Assembly (NCBI RefSeq): GCF_900109995.1
Contig: NZ_FOCB01000015.1
Coordinates: forward strand, 61,984 to 125,983
Source: Pseudomonas sp. ok272
GTDB lineage: Bacteria > Pseudomonadota > Gammaproteobacteria > Pseudomonadales > Pseudomonadaceae
Direction: 5' to 3'
Length of the DNA: 64,000 nt
Numbering within the stretch: position 1 is the first letter of the stretch; each line of letters begins with the position of its first letter. This document shows positions 45,425 through 53,963 of the stretch, piece after piece. Below the pieces are notes generated by a model. That model did no database searches. It was not told where the DNA came from and saw nothing but the letters and a program-made list of their open reading frames with translations. The translations under genes were made by a program, and so were the position numbers.

Positions 45425-46156
45425 ATGTTGCCATTCTGGATCGCCCTACAGTTCTTGAGCAGTCTGCCGGTTCGTTTGCCCGGCATGCCGTCGCCCCAGC
45501 AGTTGGGGCGCTCGTTGCTGTGCTATCCACTGGTGGGGCTGCTGTTTGGTGCCGTGCTGTGGGGGTTGAACGCGCTGTTGCAGGGCGCACCGAGTGTGCT
45601 GCACGCCGCAATCCTGCTGAGTGCCTGGGTGGTGCTCAGCGGCGGCTTGCACCTGGATGGCCTGGCTGACAGCGCCGACGCCTGGCTGGGCGGCTTTGGT
45701 GATCGTGAGCGGACGCTGACCATCATGAAGGATCCGCGCAGCGGACCGATTGCCGTCGTGACGCTGGTGTTGGTGCTGCTGCTCAAGTTCGCCGCCTTGC
45801 TGGCATTGATTGAGCAGCACGCGACAGTAGGGCTGATCCTCGCACCGTTGATCGGTCGTAGCGCGTTGCTCGGGTTGTTCCTCAGCACCCCGTATGTGCG
45901 CGCCGGTGGGTTGGGACAGGCACTGGCCGACCACCTGCCGCGCCAGCGGGGGGTGCAGGTGCTGGCACTCAGCGCACTGGCATGCCTGCTGATGGCGGGC
46001 TGGCGTGGTGCGCTGGCCCTGGCGGTCGCGGTTGTGGTGTTCTTTGTCTTGCGCCAGGTGATGCTGCGACGTCTGGGAGGCACTACCGGTGATACGGCTG
46101 GCGCCCTCCTGGAATTGCTGGAAGTGGCGGTGCTGGTGGGGTTGGCGCTGGCGTGA
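45425..46156 (+). CDS. cobS: Adenosylcobinamide-GDP ribazoletransferase CobS (CobV)
   Basis: CobS joins adenosylcobinamide-GDP with alpha-ribazole (phosphate) to finish cobalamin. The 243-residue integral membrane protein has the DGLADSADAWLGG motif (about residues 78-90) and KDPRSGPIAV, both diagnostic. Several hydrophobic segments fill the rest (about 30-70, 105-135, 180-205). It is the last gene of the cluster, 82 bases before the MarR gene. I see no strong terminator after it. Confidence 0.94.
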   Translation: MLPFWIALQFLSSLPVRLPGMPSPQQLGRSLLCYPLVGLLFGAVLWGLNALLQGAPSVLHAAILLSAWVVLSGGLHLDGLADSADAWLGGFGDRERTLTIMKDPRSGPIAVVTLVLVLLLKFAALLALIEQHATVGLILAPLIGRSALLGLFLSTPYVRAGGLGQALADHLPRQRGVQVLALSALACLLMAGWRGALALAVAVVVFFVLRQVMLRRLGGTTGDTAGALLELLEVAVLVGLALA

Positions 46157-46218
46157 AGACCATGTTGACCTACCGGAGCCTTGTGCGCGTGCGATCATTG
46201 CGCTTGCGTTCACTTAGT

Positions 46219-46236
46219 CGCGGGTATATACACGCA
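46219..46236 (+). promoter_or_regulatory. Candidate MarR operator at the regulator's own start
   Basis: CGCGGGTATATACACGCA is an imperfect form of the exact palindrome found at 46666-46681 (GCGGGTATATACCCGC). It ends two bases before the regulator's ATG, so binding would block its own expression. Confidence 0.55.
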
Positions 46237-46238
46237 CC

Positions 46239-46643
46239 ATGCTAGCCTCTCAATGTTTATGCACCAACCTGCGTCGCGCTGCTCGTGGCGTCAGCAGGCA
46301 CTACGACGGCGCTCTCGACGGCTTCGGGATCAACGTCGCCCAGTATTCGTTGCTGTGCAACCTGCAGCGCCTGGATCAGCCGAGCATTTCCACCTTGGCC
46401 GAAGCCATGGGGCTGGATCGCAGCACCCTGGGGCGTAACCTGCGGGTGCTGGAGGGCGAGGGACTGGTCAGGCTGGTGGAAGGTGAAGATCAGCGCAACC
46501 GTATCGTACAACTGACCGAAACCGGGCGTGAGCGCCTGGCGGCGGCGCTGCCGGCCTGGGAGGCGGCGCAGCAGCGGTTGATTGATCGCCTGGGTGTGGA
46601 GAAGCGTGCAACCTTGCTGGCCTTGCTGGATGAACTCGCCTGA
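46239..46643 (+). CDS. MarR-family transcriptional regulator
   Basis: A 134-residue winged-helix repressor of the MarR family. The recognition region ISTLAEAMGLDRSTLGRNLRVLEGEGLVR (about residues 52-80) and wing EGEDQRNRIVQLTETGR are clear. Two N-terminal cysteines (LASQCLCTNL, residues 5 and 7) could form a redox or ligand sensor, as in oxidant-sensing MarR proteins; this is inference. Matching palindromes at its own start and before the MFS gene suggest it represses both. P. aeruginosa carries a similar regulator next to cobS and an MFS gene. Confidence 0.87.
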   Translation: MLASQCLCTNLRRAARGVSRHYDGALDGFGINVAQYSLLCNLQRLDQPSISTLAEAMGLDRSTLGRNLRVLEGEGLVRLVEGEDQRNRIVQLTETGRERLAAALPAWEAAQQRLIDRLGVEKRATLLALLDELA

Positions 46644-46665
46644 GGCGGGTTGTTTGCGATTTTAA

Positions 46666-46681
46666 GCGGGTATATACCCGC
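46666..46681 (+). promoter_or_regulatory. Candidate MarR operator before the MFS transporter gene
   Basis: GCGGGTATATACCCGC is an exact 16-bp palindrome. It lies 15 bases upstream of the transporter ATG and 22 bases after the regulator's stop, and repeats the motif at 46219-46236. Confidence 0.65.
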
Positions 46682-46696
46682 GAGTGGAGAATAACA

Positions 46697-47905
46697 ATGA
46701 CATCGATGTGGCGTACCAGCGGTTGGGTTCTACTTGGAAGTGCGCTGATCTTGGCGTTGTCATTGGGGGTTCGGCATGGCTTCGGCTTGTTTCTGCCGCC
46801 GATGAGCGCGCAGTTTGGCTGGGGCCGTGAGGTGTTCGCTTTTGCCATTGCCTTGCAGAACTTGATCTGGGGGCTGGCGCAGCCGTTTACCGGGGCGCTG
46901 GCGGACCGCTTCGGCGCGGCCAAAGTGGTGCTGATCGGTGGCGTGCTGTACGCCGTAGGCCTGGTGTTCATGGGCTTGTCTGATTCGGCGCTGACCTTGT
47001 CGCTGAGTGCCGGACTGTTGATTGGTATCGGCCTCTCTGGCACGTCGTTCTCGGTGATCCTGGGCGTCGTCGGGCGTGCAGTACCCGCGGAGAAACGCAG
47101 CATGGCCATGGGGATCGCCAGTGCGGCCGGGTCGTTCGGCCAATTCGCCATGCTGCCGGGCACGCTTGGGTTGATCGGTTGGCTCGGGTGGTCGACGGCA
47201 CTGTTGGTGCTGGGCCTGGTGGTCGCGCTGATCGTGCCGCTGGTGAGCATGCTCAAGGACAAGCCGCTGCCGGTCCTGGGGCATGAGCAAACCCTTCGCG
47301 AGGCGTTGCGCGAGGCGTGTTCGCACTCGGGATTCTGGTTGCTGGCATTTGGCTTCTTTGTCTGTGGTTTCCAGGTGGTATTCATCGGCGTGCACTTGCC
47401 GGCGTACCTGGTGGATCAACACTTGCCGGCCACGGTGGGCACCACGGTGCTGGCGTTGATTGGCCTGTTCAATATCTTCGGCACCTATACCGCAGGTTGG
47501 CTCGGCGGGCGTATGTCCAAACCGCGCCTGCTCACGGGGCTGTACCTGTTGCGGGCGGTGGTGATCGGGCTGTTCCTGTGGCTGCCGGTCACCCAGACCA
47601 GCGCTTACTTGTTTGGCATGGCGATGGGATTCTTGTGGTTGTCCACGGTGCCCTTGACCAACGGCACGGTAGCCACGATGTTCGGCGTGCGAAATCTCTC
47701 TATGCTGGGTGGGATAGTGTTCCTCTTTCACCAGTTGGGCTCATTCCTCGGCGGCTGGTTGGGCGGGGTGGTTTACGACCGTACAGGAAACTACGACTTG
47801 ATCTGGCAAGTAGCGATTGTTCTCAGCCTGTTGGCGGCCGCCTTGAACTGGCCGGTGCGTGAGCGGCCGGTGGCACGTCTTCAGGTCCAGGCGGGTGCGG
47901 TGTGA
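46697..47905 (+). CDS. MFS transporter (CynX/oxalate-formate antiporter-like)
   Basis: A 402-residue 12-segment major facilitator protein. It has the loop 2-3 signature GALADRFGAAKVV (about residues 65-77) and a matching loop 8-9 GGRMSKPRLLTG. The N-terminal domain shape (SLGVRHGFGLFLPPMSAQFGWGRE) resembles the OFA/CynX branch, which moves monocarboxylates or related anions. The substrate is unknown. Its promoter region contains an exact palindrome shared with the MarR gene. It overlaps a small downstream frame by four bases. Confidence 0.87.
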   Translation: MTSMWRTSGWVLLGSALILALSLGVRHGFGLFLPPMSAQFGWGREVFAFAIALQNLIWGLAQPFTGALADRFGAAKVVLIGGVLYAVGLVFMGLSDSALTLSLSAGLLIGIGLSGTSFSVILGVVGRAVPAEKRSMAMGIASAAGSFGQFAMLPGTLGLIGWLGWSTALLVLGLVVALIVPLVSMLKDKPLPVLGHEQTLREALREACSHSGFWLLAFGFFVCGFQVVFIGVHLPAYLVDQHLPATVGTTVLALIGLFNIFGTYTAGWLGGRMSKPRLLTGLYLLRAVVIGLFLWLPVTQTSAYLFGMAMGFLWLSTVPLTNGTVATMFGVRNLSMLGGIVFLFHQLGSFLGGWLGGVVYDRTGNYDLIWQVAIVLSLLAAALNWPVRERPVARLQVQAGAV

Positions 47906-48021
47906 GCAGGGTTGCTGGAACGTTGCTGGCCCTGGCTGTCGGGACGCTACTGGCGTTGGCCTGGTGGGGTTGGCACCAGGGTGGGTTGGCGATGATGCAG
48001 CTCGGGATGGGCGCGTGCTGA
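47902..48021 (+). CDS. Small single-pass membrane protein, 39 residues
   Basis: A GTG overlapping the MFS stop (GTGA) opens a 39-codon frame: a short polar start, a hydrophobic segment (GTLLALAVGTLLALAWWGW, about 6-24) and a tail ending MGAC. The tight overlap and membrane-segment composition support a real coupled gene, possibly a small transporter accessory. No homology is claimed. It is too short for a usual length cut-off. Confidence 0.5.
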   Translation: MSRVAGTLLALAVGTLLALAWWGWHQGGLAMMQLGMGAC

Positions 48022-48090
48022 ATCGGTGCTTGCTAGTGACGGGAAGGGGCGAGTAACGTCACCCTCTGATCACTTTTTAGGACGCGCGAT

Positions 48091-48642
48091 ATGCCGTGGC
48101 GTTGGCTTGCAGTTCCCGCTCTTATTCTCTGCGTCGGTGGCTCGGTGCTGGCGGCTGATTGCCCGCCCTTGTTGCAGGGGTCGCTGACCCAGTTGCACAG
48201 CAAGGAATCCATCGACCTGTGCCAGCGTTATGCGGGCAAACCCCTGGTGGTGGTCAACACCGCCAGCTTCTGTGGCTTCGCCCCGCAGTTCAAGGGCCTT
48301 GAGGCGCTGAATCAGCATTACAAGGGGCAAGGGCTGGAAGTGCTCGGCGTGCCGTCCAATGACTTCAAGCAGGAGTCCAAGGATGGTGCCGAGACGGCCA
48401 AGGTCTGTTACGTCAACTACGGCGTGACCTTTACCATGACCGAGCCCCAGCCGGTGCGCGGTGCCGACGCCACCCACCTGTTCAAAGTGCTTGCCGAGCA
48501 AAGCAGTGCGCCGAAGTGGAACTTCTACAAGTACGTGGTCGACCGCCAGGGCAACGTCATCGGCAGTTTCTCCAGCCTGACCAAGCCGGATAACCCAGAC
48601 TTTATCGCGGCGGTCGAGCAGGCCATCGCTTCAAAGCCGTGA
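48091..48642 (+). CDS. Exported glutathione peroxidase-family protein
   Basis: A 183-residue precursor with a Sec signal peptide (MPWRWLAVPALILCVGGSVLA, cleavage after VLA at about 21), so it acts in the periplasm. The peroxidase core has the catalytic Cys in NTASFCGFAPQFKGLE (about residue 61). The resolving-type loop GVPSNDFKQE and the Trp-Asn pair in PKWNFYKYVVD are also present. It reduces hydroperoxides, in bacteria usually with thioredoxin-type donors. It is followed by a bidirectional terminator shared with fadL. Confidence 0.88.
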   Translation: MPWRWLAVPALILCVGGSVLAADCPPLLQGSLTQLHSKESIDLCQRYAGKPLVVVNTASFCGFAPQFKGLEALNQHYKGQGLEVLGVPSNDFKQESKDGAETAKVCYVNYGVTFTMTEPQPVRGADATHLFKVLAEQSSAPKWNFYKYVVDRQGNVIGSFSSLTKPDNPDFIAAVEQAIASKP

Positions 48643-48654
48643 TCGACGCCCACT

Positions 48655-48692
48655 AAAAAGCCCCGCCTCTGTAGCACAGAGCGGGGCTTTTT
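48655..48692. terminator. Bidirectional terminator between gpx-like gene and fadL
   Basis: AAAAAGCCCCGC pairs with GCGGGGCTTTTT, extended by TCTGT/ACAGA around a short loop. A and T runs on both sides allow use in both directions. Confidence 0.9.
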
Positions 48693-48728
48693 CAATTCAA
48701 CTGGCGGTCCGTTCAGGCCCGCAGTGAA

Positions 48729-50003
48729 TCAGAAGCGGTAGGTTGCACCCAGGCCATAGCCGAACGCCGAGTTTTGGTACTTGGCACTGTAGGACTGGCC
48801 TTGCTCGTTGTGGTTGTTGACCGAGACGTCTTCTTCCTTGAGGTAAGACACCGCCAGGTCGATGGTCAGGTCGTCGGTTGGGCTGTAGCCGGCACCGAAG
48901 CTGATTGCCCGGCGGTCGCCCGTCGGGATGCGTGGCGAGCGGTCAACGTTGTTGGTCGGCGACTGGTCGAACGACAGGCCGGAACGCAGTACCCACTCTT
49001 TGTTCAACTGATACGACGTACCCACGGCGAAGGCCCAGGTGTCGTGCCAGTTCTGCTCTTCGGTGATCTCGTCAAAGAACTGGCCCGGCAGGCCTGGCTG
49101 GACACCGGAGTTTTTGACGGTGATGTCTTTCAGGCGGCTCCAGCGCGTCCAGGTGCTACCGGCATAGGCGGTCCACTTGTCGTTCAGCACTTGAGTGACC
49201 GAGAAGTCCACCGACTCAGGGGTCGTGATCTTCAGCGACGCATCGTACTTCTGGTTGGCACCCAGGCCAATCAGGCCCAAGACGCTGTAGTCGACCTTGG
49301 TGTTGCCTTCGAGCTTGTAGTCCACTTTCGAGTGGTACGTCAGACCCAGGCGTGTGGTGTCGGTTGCTTGAACCAGTACACCGACGTTGTAGCCCAGTGC
49401 CGTGTCGTCACCCTTGATCTTGACCTTGCCGTCCGGCTGCGATTGGGTGATCGACAGGGCCGACTCCAGTTCGCCGTCGATACGGTTGATGGTCGGACCA
49501 AAGCCGATCGAGACTTTGTCGTTGAAGGCATAGCTGACGGTTGGCTGGAACGTGATGACTTGAACTTTACTCTTGCTACCGAAATAACGGCCGGCAAAGT
49601 TGTTCTCATAATCGGTCACCAGACCGAACGGGACATAGACGCCGATACCGAACGCCCAGTGCTCGTCGATAGGCTTGACGTAGTAGCCCATAGGCACGCC
49701 GGTCAACGGAACCATGTCGCCCTTGTTGCTGCCCTTGTTCGGGCCAACGCTGACGTCGCTGATGTCGGTAGAGGCATCGAGAATTGCAACACCGCCAGTC
49801 ACTTGTTCGCGAGTAATGCGCGACATACCGGCAGGGTTGCCATAGATGGTGCTTGCATCATCGGCAGATGAAGAACGCCCGGCGTAACCAGTGCCCATCC
49901 CACTGATGCTGTGCTCGTTGATGGCAAAGCCAGCGGCGAAGATCTGGGTGGATGCCAAGGTAACGGCGAGGCTGAGGGTGCTTTTGAGCATGACTTTTTT
50001 CAT
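48729..50003 (-). CDS. fadL: Outer-membrane long-chain fatty acid transporter FadL
   Basis: FadL lets long-chain fatty acids and other hydrophobic compounds cross the outer membrane. The 424-residue precursor has a signal peptide (MKKVMLKSTLSLAVTLASTQIFA, cleavage near residue 23). The hatch-domain start GFAINEHSISGMGTGYAG and NPAGMSR follow, then a 14-strand-type beta-barrel ending in the aromatic YGLGATYRF, the usual outer-membrane C-terminal signal. It is convergent with the peroxidase gene and monocistronic. Confidence 0.93.
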   Translation of the reverse strand: MKKVMLKSTLSLAVTLASTQIFAAGFAINEHSISGMGTGYAGRSSSADDASTIYGNPAGMSRITREQVTGGVAILDASTDISDVSVGPNKGSNKGDMVPLTGVPMGYYVKPIDEHWAFGIGVYVPFGLVTDYENNFAGRYFGSKSKVQVITFQPTVSYAFNDKVSIGFGPTINRIDGELESALSITQSQPDGKVKIKGDDTALGYNVGVLVQATDTTRLGLTYHSKVDYKLEGNTKVDYSVLGLIGLGANQKYDASLKITTPESVDFSVTQVLNDKWTAYAGSTWTRWSRLKDITVKNSGVQPGLPGQFFDEITEEQNWHDTWAFAVGTSYQLNKEWVLRSGLSFDQSPTNNVDRSPRIPTGDRRAISFGAGYSPTDDLTIDLAVSYLKEEDVSVNNHNEQGQSYSAKYQNSAFGYGLGATYRF

Positions 50004-50148
50004 TATTAGAACTCCGGGTAATCACCGGGGCGAAAATTACCAACATTTTCGCCGTAGCGCCATAGGCTGTATGCCTTGAGATAGAGCGGTTTTGTAGGAC
50101 AATCCGACCAGATTCGCGGTATTTTCCACGATCTTGCAATTTGCCCGA

Positions 50149-50631
50149 TCAACAGGCGACTTGATTGACGGGGCAGACGCAGGCTTGCCAGGCGCCGGTG
50201 AAATCGCGCAGGCGCCCTTGGGGTTGAAAAATGTGACGCCAGACCCTCGCCATGCCCAGCAGGTCATTGGCTTCGGGTAAGTCGGTGTGTTGCTCTTCTA
50301 TCAGCAGCCAGGCGATGGCCGTGGCGTAGCGCAGGTTGACGGTCAGTTCCAGGTGCGGGCCGCTGAGAAAGGCATGTTGGCTGGCAAGGCCGCGCACCAG
50401 GCTCGCACGCTCAGGGTCCAGTGCCAGGTAATGGTCCCAGAGCGCCTGATGGCGAGGTTCGGCAATCCGGTACAAGCCGTGGCCACGGCGGTCATGCAGG
50501 GCAGAGCCCAAGGCTGACTGGCTGGCGGCGATGCCCAGTAACAGGGATTCGGCGGCGGTGCTGTGGCGCCCCAGATAAATCAGCGTAGGGCGGATCACAT
50601 AGCGGCACAGTTCGCTGGCGGCGATACCCAT
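50149..50631 (-). CDS. Conserved hypothetical protein
   Basis: A 160-residue, mainly helical, soluble protein I cannot assign. It has an N-terminal IAASELCRYVIRPTLIYLG and a middle rich in His and Leu (RRGHGLYRIAEPRHQALWDHYLALDPE). Two late cysteines (CVCPVNQVAC) cluster at the C-terminus. Pseudomonads carry a similar gene next to fadL, as I recall. It is on the same strand as fadL and 145 bases upstream of it. Confidence 0.7.
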   Translation of the reverse strand: MGIAASELCRYVIRPTLIYLGRHSTAAESLLLGIAASQSALGSALHDRRGHGLYRIAEPRHQALWDHYLALDPERASLVRGLASQHAFLSGPHLELTVNLRYATAIAWLLIEEQHTDLPEANDLLGMARVWRHIFQPQGRLRDFTGAWQACVCPVNQVAC

Positions 50632-50852
50632 AAATCCCTCATGAGACGAAGTGGGCGGCGATACCTGAAGGGGGCTTGGCAGCGGTGGATCGACTCAGGC
50701 TCGCCGAAAGCGGAACACGCCGCTTGAGTTGAAGTGTAGTGTCATATTCATAGCGTAAAGGACTGTTTTTAAAATATTTCCGGCTTCCAGTTATAACCCT
50801 TATATCGGTTTGTACTTAAGCCGGAAGTTTGAAATGGGAAATATCAGGCAAT

Positions 50853-50884
50853 AAAAAGCCCCGCTTAAATGAGCAGGGCTTTTT
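50853..50884 (-). terminator. Terminator downstream of the 74-residue gene
   Basis: AAAAAGCCC and GGGCTTTTT arms with inner GCT/AGC, loop of about five bases and A/T runs on both sides. It can serve the minus-strand gene at 50908. Confidence 0.85.
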
Positions 50885-50907
50885 AGATTTTTAGCCTTTC
50901 TGGCGTA

Positions 50908-51132
50908 TCAGGCAACCAGTGCCTGACGGGTACGCTCGATCACGGCCTGCAGCGGCTCGGCGCTGGAGTATTGATCGGGGTACAGGCGTTCGCTGTGACG
51001 AGCGATACCGTGTTCGTTGACCAGGGTGAAGCTGAAGCAGCCTTTGCGAGCGGCCATGATCAGGCAGTTCATTGGTGCAAAAGCGTTGGTTAGGGTGCGA
51101 ATGGCATCCTGAGTATGGATTTGAGTCGACAT
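50908..51132 (-). CDS. Small conserved hypothetical protein
   Basis: A 74-residue soluble protein: MSTQIHTQDAIRTLTNAF, then two Cys (NCLIMAARKGCFSF) in a beta-strand pair and a charged C-terminus. Start at the ATG 51132, which has a GGAACACCAAT-type leader; the upstream codons are unlikely. The function is unknown. It has normal core composition and a good terminator. Confidence 0.72.
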   Translation of the reverse strand: MSTQIHTQDAIRTLTNAFAPMNCLIMAARKGCFSFTLVNEHGIARHSERLYPDQYSSAEPLQAVIERTRQALVA

Positions 51133-52096
51133 AATTATTGGTGTTCCTACAAATGACACGGATAAGAACCGTGCAACGTTAAAACGTTCCAGTAACGCCG
51201 ATCACCATTGATCGAACGAAGAACCCGACTGGAACAAAGCAGCCAGTTGAAGCGCTATATATGTGCGCGCTTGGGCCGGCAGGTAGGTACTTAGGAGGGC
51301 AGGCATCACATCAAGGGCAAAGGTTCTGGGCCCGGGGTGAAGATCCTGATCAATTTGCAGGTTGGTTCGGTCAGAGTAAGTGAGCCTGGCAACACCCTTT
51401 GCATTCGATTCAAAGGCTGTGTTGTCGCAAGCGTTACCTGGAAACCATCGAGGTGGTCGTTCCCGTGTCTCGGTAGGCGCTTCTCTTTAGGGAAGGTATA
51501 CCGCAGGAAGTGTTCGACCAGAATTGACTTTCAGCTTGGTACTAACGCCGCGGATAGTAGCCGATTGAATTCAAGAATGGAAGTGTGTTAGGTAAAAACA
51601 TTCTGTTGCCGTCGCGACAGCCTTCGTGGGTGTCTACGAAGCGGTGAGCGCGGGGACCAGGTTCATGCGTCGGCACATAACCACTGGTCTGGATCAGCGG
51701 GGAGCGTACAGGGCCAATGTGTTACTGGTTTCCTACAACGTGCCCGAAAAAAGAGCATGGATACAACCGTCTCAAAGGTACTTGTGCACATTAGTTGCGC
51801 GAGGTGTAACCGCTCAGGCTTTTCCCCTCCAAGGGCAGTGGGTGCCTGCAGTGAAAATTTAAGTCAATGAAAAACATCGTTTTTTTTTGTTGGTGAAAAA
51901 ATCGTCAGTTTGAGCGCGAGCCCCATTCCATAGGGCTTCTGGCGAGTTCCGGGAGGGTTGTCCACTGAGTTATCCACAGCTTCTGTGGATTGTCCCGGCC
52001 GCTTGCTCTAGGACGGGCGTACCCGCTTATTTCGACTTTACCTGTGCGAAAAAAAGAGTAAAGTGGCGCCCCCTCCGATATGCCTCACAGTGCTTT
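51133..52096. other. Gene-poor region of about 960 bases
   Basis: No frame here looks like a protein: two short frames (about 51337-51591 and 51626-51862) lack good ribosome sites and codon bias. Composition is lower in GC than genes around it. The only clear structure is the DnaA-box palindrome at 51958-51992. An sRNA could exist, but I see no terminator that would define one. Confidence 0.55.
51958..51992. promoter_or_regulatory. Cluster of DnaA-box-like sites with a palindrome
   Basis: An exact consensus DnaA box TTATCCACA at 51970-51978 forms an 8-bp inverted repeat with CTGTGGAT at 51983-51990. A weaker TTGTCCACT lies at 51958-51966. The oriC genes dnaA and dnaN are not nearby, so this could be a DnaA-binding site outside the origin. 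The nearest genes are a Sel1-like small gene and rmuC. Confidence 0.5.
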
Positions 52097-52420
52097 ATGA
52101 AGTTTCGCTCAGTATCAACTTCTGTTACCTCTGCGCCGTCAGGTGTTACCCCTCCCAAGCGATTCACGATGCGCGTTGCCGAGTGGCTGCTCGACAGTCC
52201 ACGCCTGGGCGACAACCCCAACGTCAAGCATTTCGCCGGGCACTTGCTCAAGGCACCGGCACGCGAAGGGATCGTTGCTGCGCAAAGCCGCCTGGGGCAG
52301 TTGATGTGCCGCGAGTGTGGCAATGCCCGGGACCGGCGCATCGGCCAGGACCTGCTGCGACAGGCCGCGCGAGCCGGTGACCTGCGCGCCCAGCGTGAAC
52401 TCGGGCAGATCGAAGACTGA
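52097..52420 (+). CDS. Small Sel1-like helical protein
   Basis: A 107-residue protein. The latter half contains two Sel1-type helix pairs: AREGIVAAQSRLGQLMCRE and GQDLLRQAARAGDLRAQRELGQ. Sel1 repeats usually mediate protein binding. A CxxC (CREC) is also present. It is 61 bases upstream of rmuC and on the same strand; similar small genes occur in this position in pseudomonads, as recalled. Its exact role is unknown. Confidence 0.72.
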   Translation: MKFRSVSTSVTSAPSGVTPPKRFTMRVAEWLLDSPRLGDNPNVKHFAGHLLKAPAREGIVAAQSRLGQLMCRECGNARDRRIGQDLLRQAARAGDLRAQRELGQIED

Positions 52421-52481
52421 GCTGTGCAAGCCTCGGTGGCTTGGTTAACCTTCGGGCATTATTTCTTCGGCAGGAGTCGTC

Positions 52482-53960
52482 ATGGCTATGGACTTGACCA
52501 GTGTGTTGCTGGGCCTGGCGGGCGCCGCGTTGCCGTTGCTGGTCGTGGCGTGGCAACTGCAACATCGCCTGGGCGCGGCGCGGTCCGAGCGGTCGTTGCT
52601 GGAGGAGCGCTTGAGCACAGCGCAACTGACCCAGGACGGCCTCAACGCCCAACTCGATGCATGTCGCGATGAAATCAGTGACCTGGGGCAGGCCAATGCG
52701 GCCAAGCAAGCCGAGATGGCCGCCTTGCGCCGGGAGGTCGAGCTGTTGCAGATCGAGCGCGACAATGCGCGCGACGCGGCCCATGCCTGGAACCTGGAGC
52801 GCAACGGCAAGGAGACTGAGTTGCGCCGCCTGGACGCCCAGGTCGCGTCCCTTGGCGCCGAACTGCGCGAGCAGCAGGAAAGCCACCAGCAACGCCTGAA
52901 TGACCTGCAAGGCTCGCGGGACGAGTTGCGCGCCCAGTTCGCGGAACTCGCCGGAAAAATCTTCGATGAGCGTGAGCAGCGTTTCGCCGAAACCAGCCAG
53001 CAGCGCTTGGGCCAGTTGCTCGACCCGCTGAAGGAGCGGATTCAATCCTTCGAAAAACGCGTCGAAGAAAGCTACCAGGCTGAAGCCCGCGAACGTTTCT
53101 CGCTGGGCAAGGAGTTGGAGCGCCTGCAACAGCTGAACCTGCGCTTGAGCGACGAGGCGACCAACCTGACGCGCGCGCTCAAGGGACAAAAGACCCAGGG
53201 CAATTGGGGCGAACTGATCCTGGAGCGCGTGCTGGAACACGCGGGCCTGGAAAAAGGCCGCGAGTACCAGACGCAAGTCAGCCTCAAAGGCCCCGATGGC
53301 GAGCGCTTCCAGCCCGACGTGCTGATTTATCTACCGGGCGACAGGCAGGTGGTGGTCGATTCCAAGGTCAGCCTGACGGCTTATCAGCAGTACGTCGCGG
53401 CGGACGATGCGGCCATCGGCCAGGTCGCGCTCAAGCAGCACGTACTGTCGCTGCGCAATCATGTCAAAGGCCTGTCCGATAAGGACTACAAGCGCCTCGA
53501 GGGCTTGCACAGCCTGGACTTCGTCTTGCTCTTCGTGCCCATTGAAGCGGCGTTTTCTGCCGCCTTGCAGGCTGAGCCGAACCTGTTTCAAGAGGCCTTC
53601 GACCGGCATATCGTCATCGTCAGCCCGACCACCTTGCTGGCCACGCTAAGGGTCATCGACAGCCTGTGGAAGCAGGAACGCCAGACCCAGAACGCCCGGG
53701 AAATCGCCGAGCGTGCCGGCTGGCTGTACGACAAGTTCGTGCTGTTCATCCAGGACCTGGACGAGGTGGGCAACCGCTTGCAGCAACTGGACAAGGCCTA
53801 CAGCGCAGCCCGCAATAAGTTGACCGAGGGACGCGGCAATCTGGTCAGTCGCAGCGAGCAGCTCAAGTTACTGGGCGCGCGGGCCAGCAAGAGCCTGCCG
53901 GCGGACTTGCTGGAGCGGGCGATGACCGATGTCGACGGCTTGGCCGAGCTGCCCGAGTAA
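52482..53960 (+). CDS. rmuC: DNA recombination protein RmuC
   Basis: RmuC limits inversions at short repeats, and is thought to be a nuclease-fold protein. The 492-residue protein has an N-terminal membrane anchor (about residues 5-25) and a long coiled coil (about 28-205, rich in L, E, Q, R). A PD-(D/E)XK-type core follows with NWGELILERVLE, FQPDVLIYLPG and VVVDSKVSLTAYQ (about 238-300). The start is either residue 1 or the second ATG two codons on; SD GGCAGGAG precedes it. It converges with the large hybrid kinase gene, three bases from its stop. Confidence 0.93.
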   Translation: MAMDLTSVLLGLAGAALPLLVVAWQLQHRLGAARSERSLLEERLSTAQLTQDGLNAQLDACRDEISDLGQANAAKQAEMAALRREVELLQIERDNARDAAHAWNLERNGKETELRRLDAQVASLGAELREQQESHQQRLNDLQGSRDELRAQFAELAGKIFDEREQRFAETSQQRLGQLLDPLKERIQSFEKRVEESYQAEARERFSLGKELERLQQLNLRLSDEATNLTRALKGQKTQGNWGELILERVLEHAGLEKGREYQTQVSLKGPDGERFQPDVLIYLPGDRQVVVDSKVSLTAYQQYVAADDAAIGQVALKQHVLSLRNHVKGLSDKDYKRLEGLHSLDFVLLFVPIEAAFSAALQAEPNLFQEAFDRHIVIVSPTTLLATLRVIDSLWKQERQTQNAREIAERAGWLYDKFVLFIQDLDEVGNRLQQLDKAYSAARNKLTEGRGNLVSRSEQLKLLGARASKSLPADLLERAMTDVDGLAELPE

Positions 53961-53963
53961 CCG

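Noticed and set aside
51337..51591. 84-codon frame in the gene-poor region
   Set aside because: Weak start, Arg/Cys-rich residues, no codon bias or ribosome site; probably chance.
51626..51862. 78-codon frame in the gene-poor region
   Set aside because: Same reasons; no sign of selection visible.
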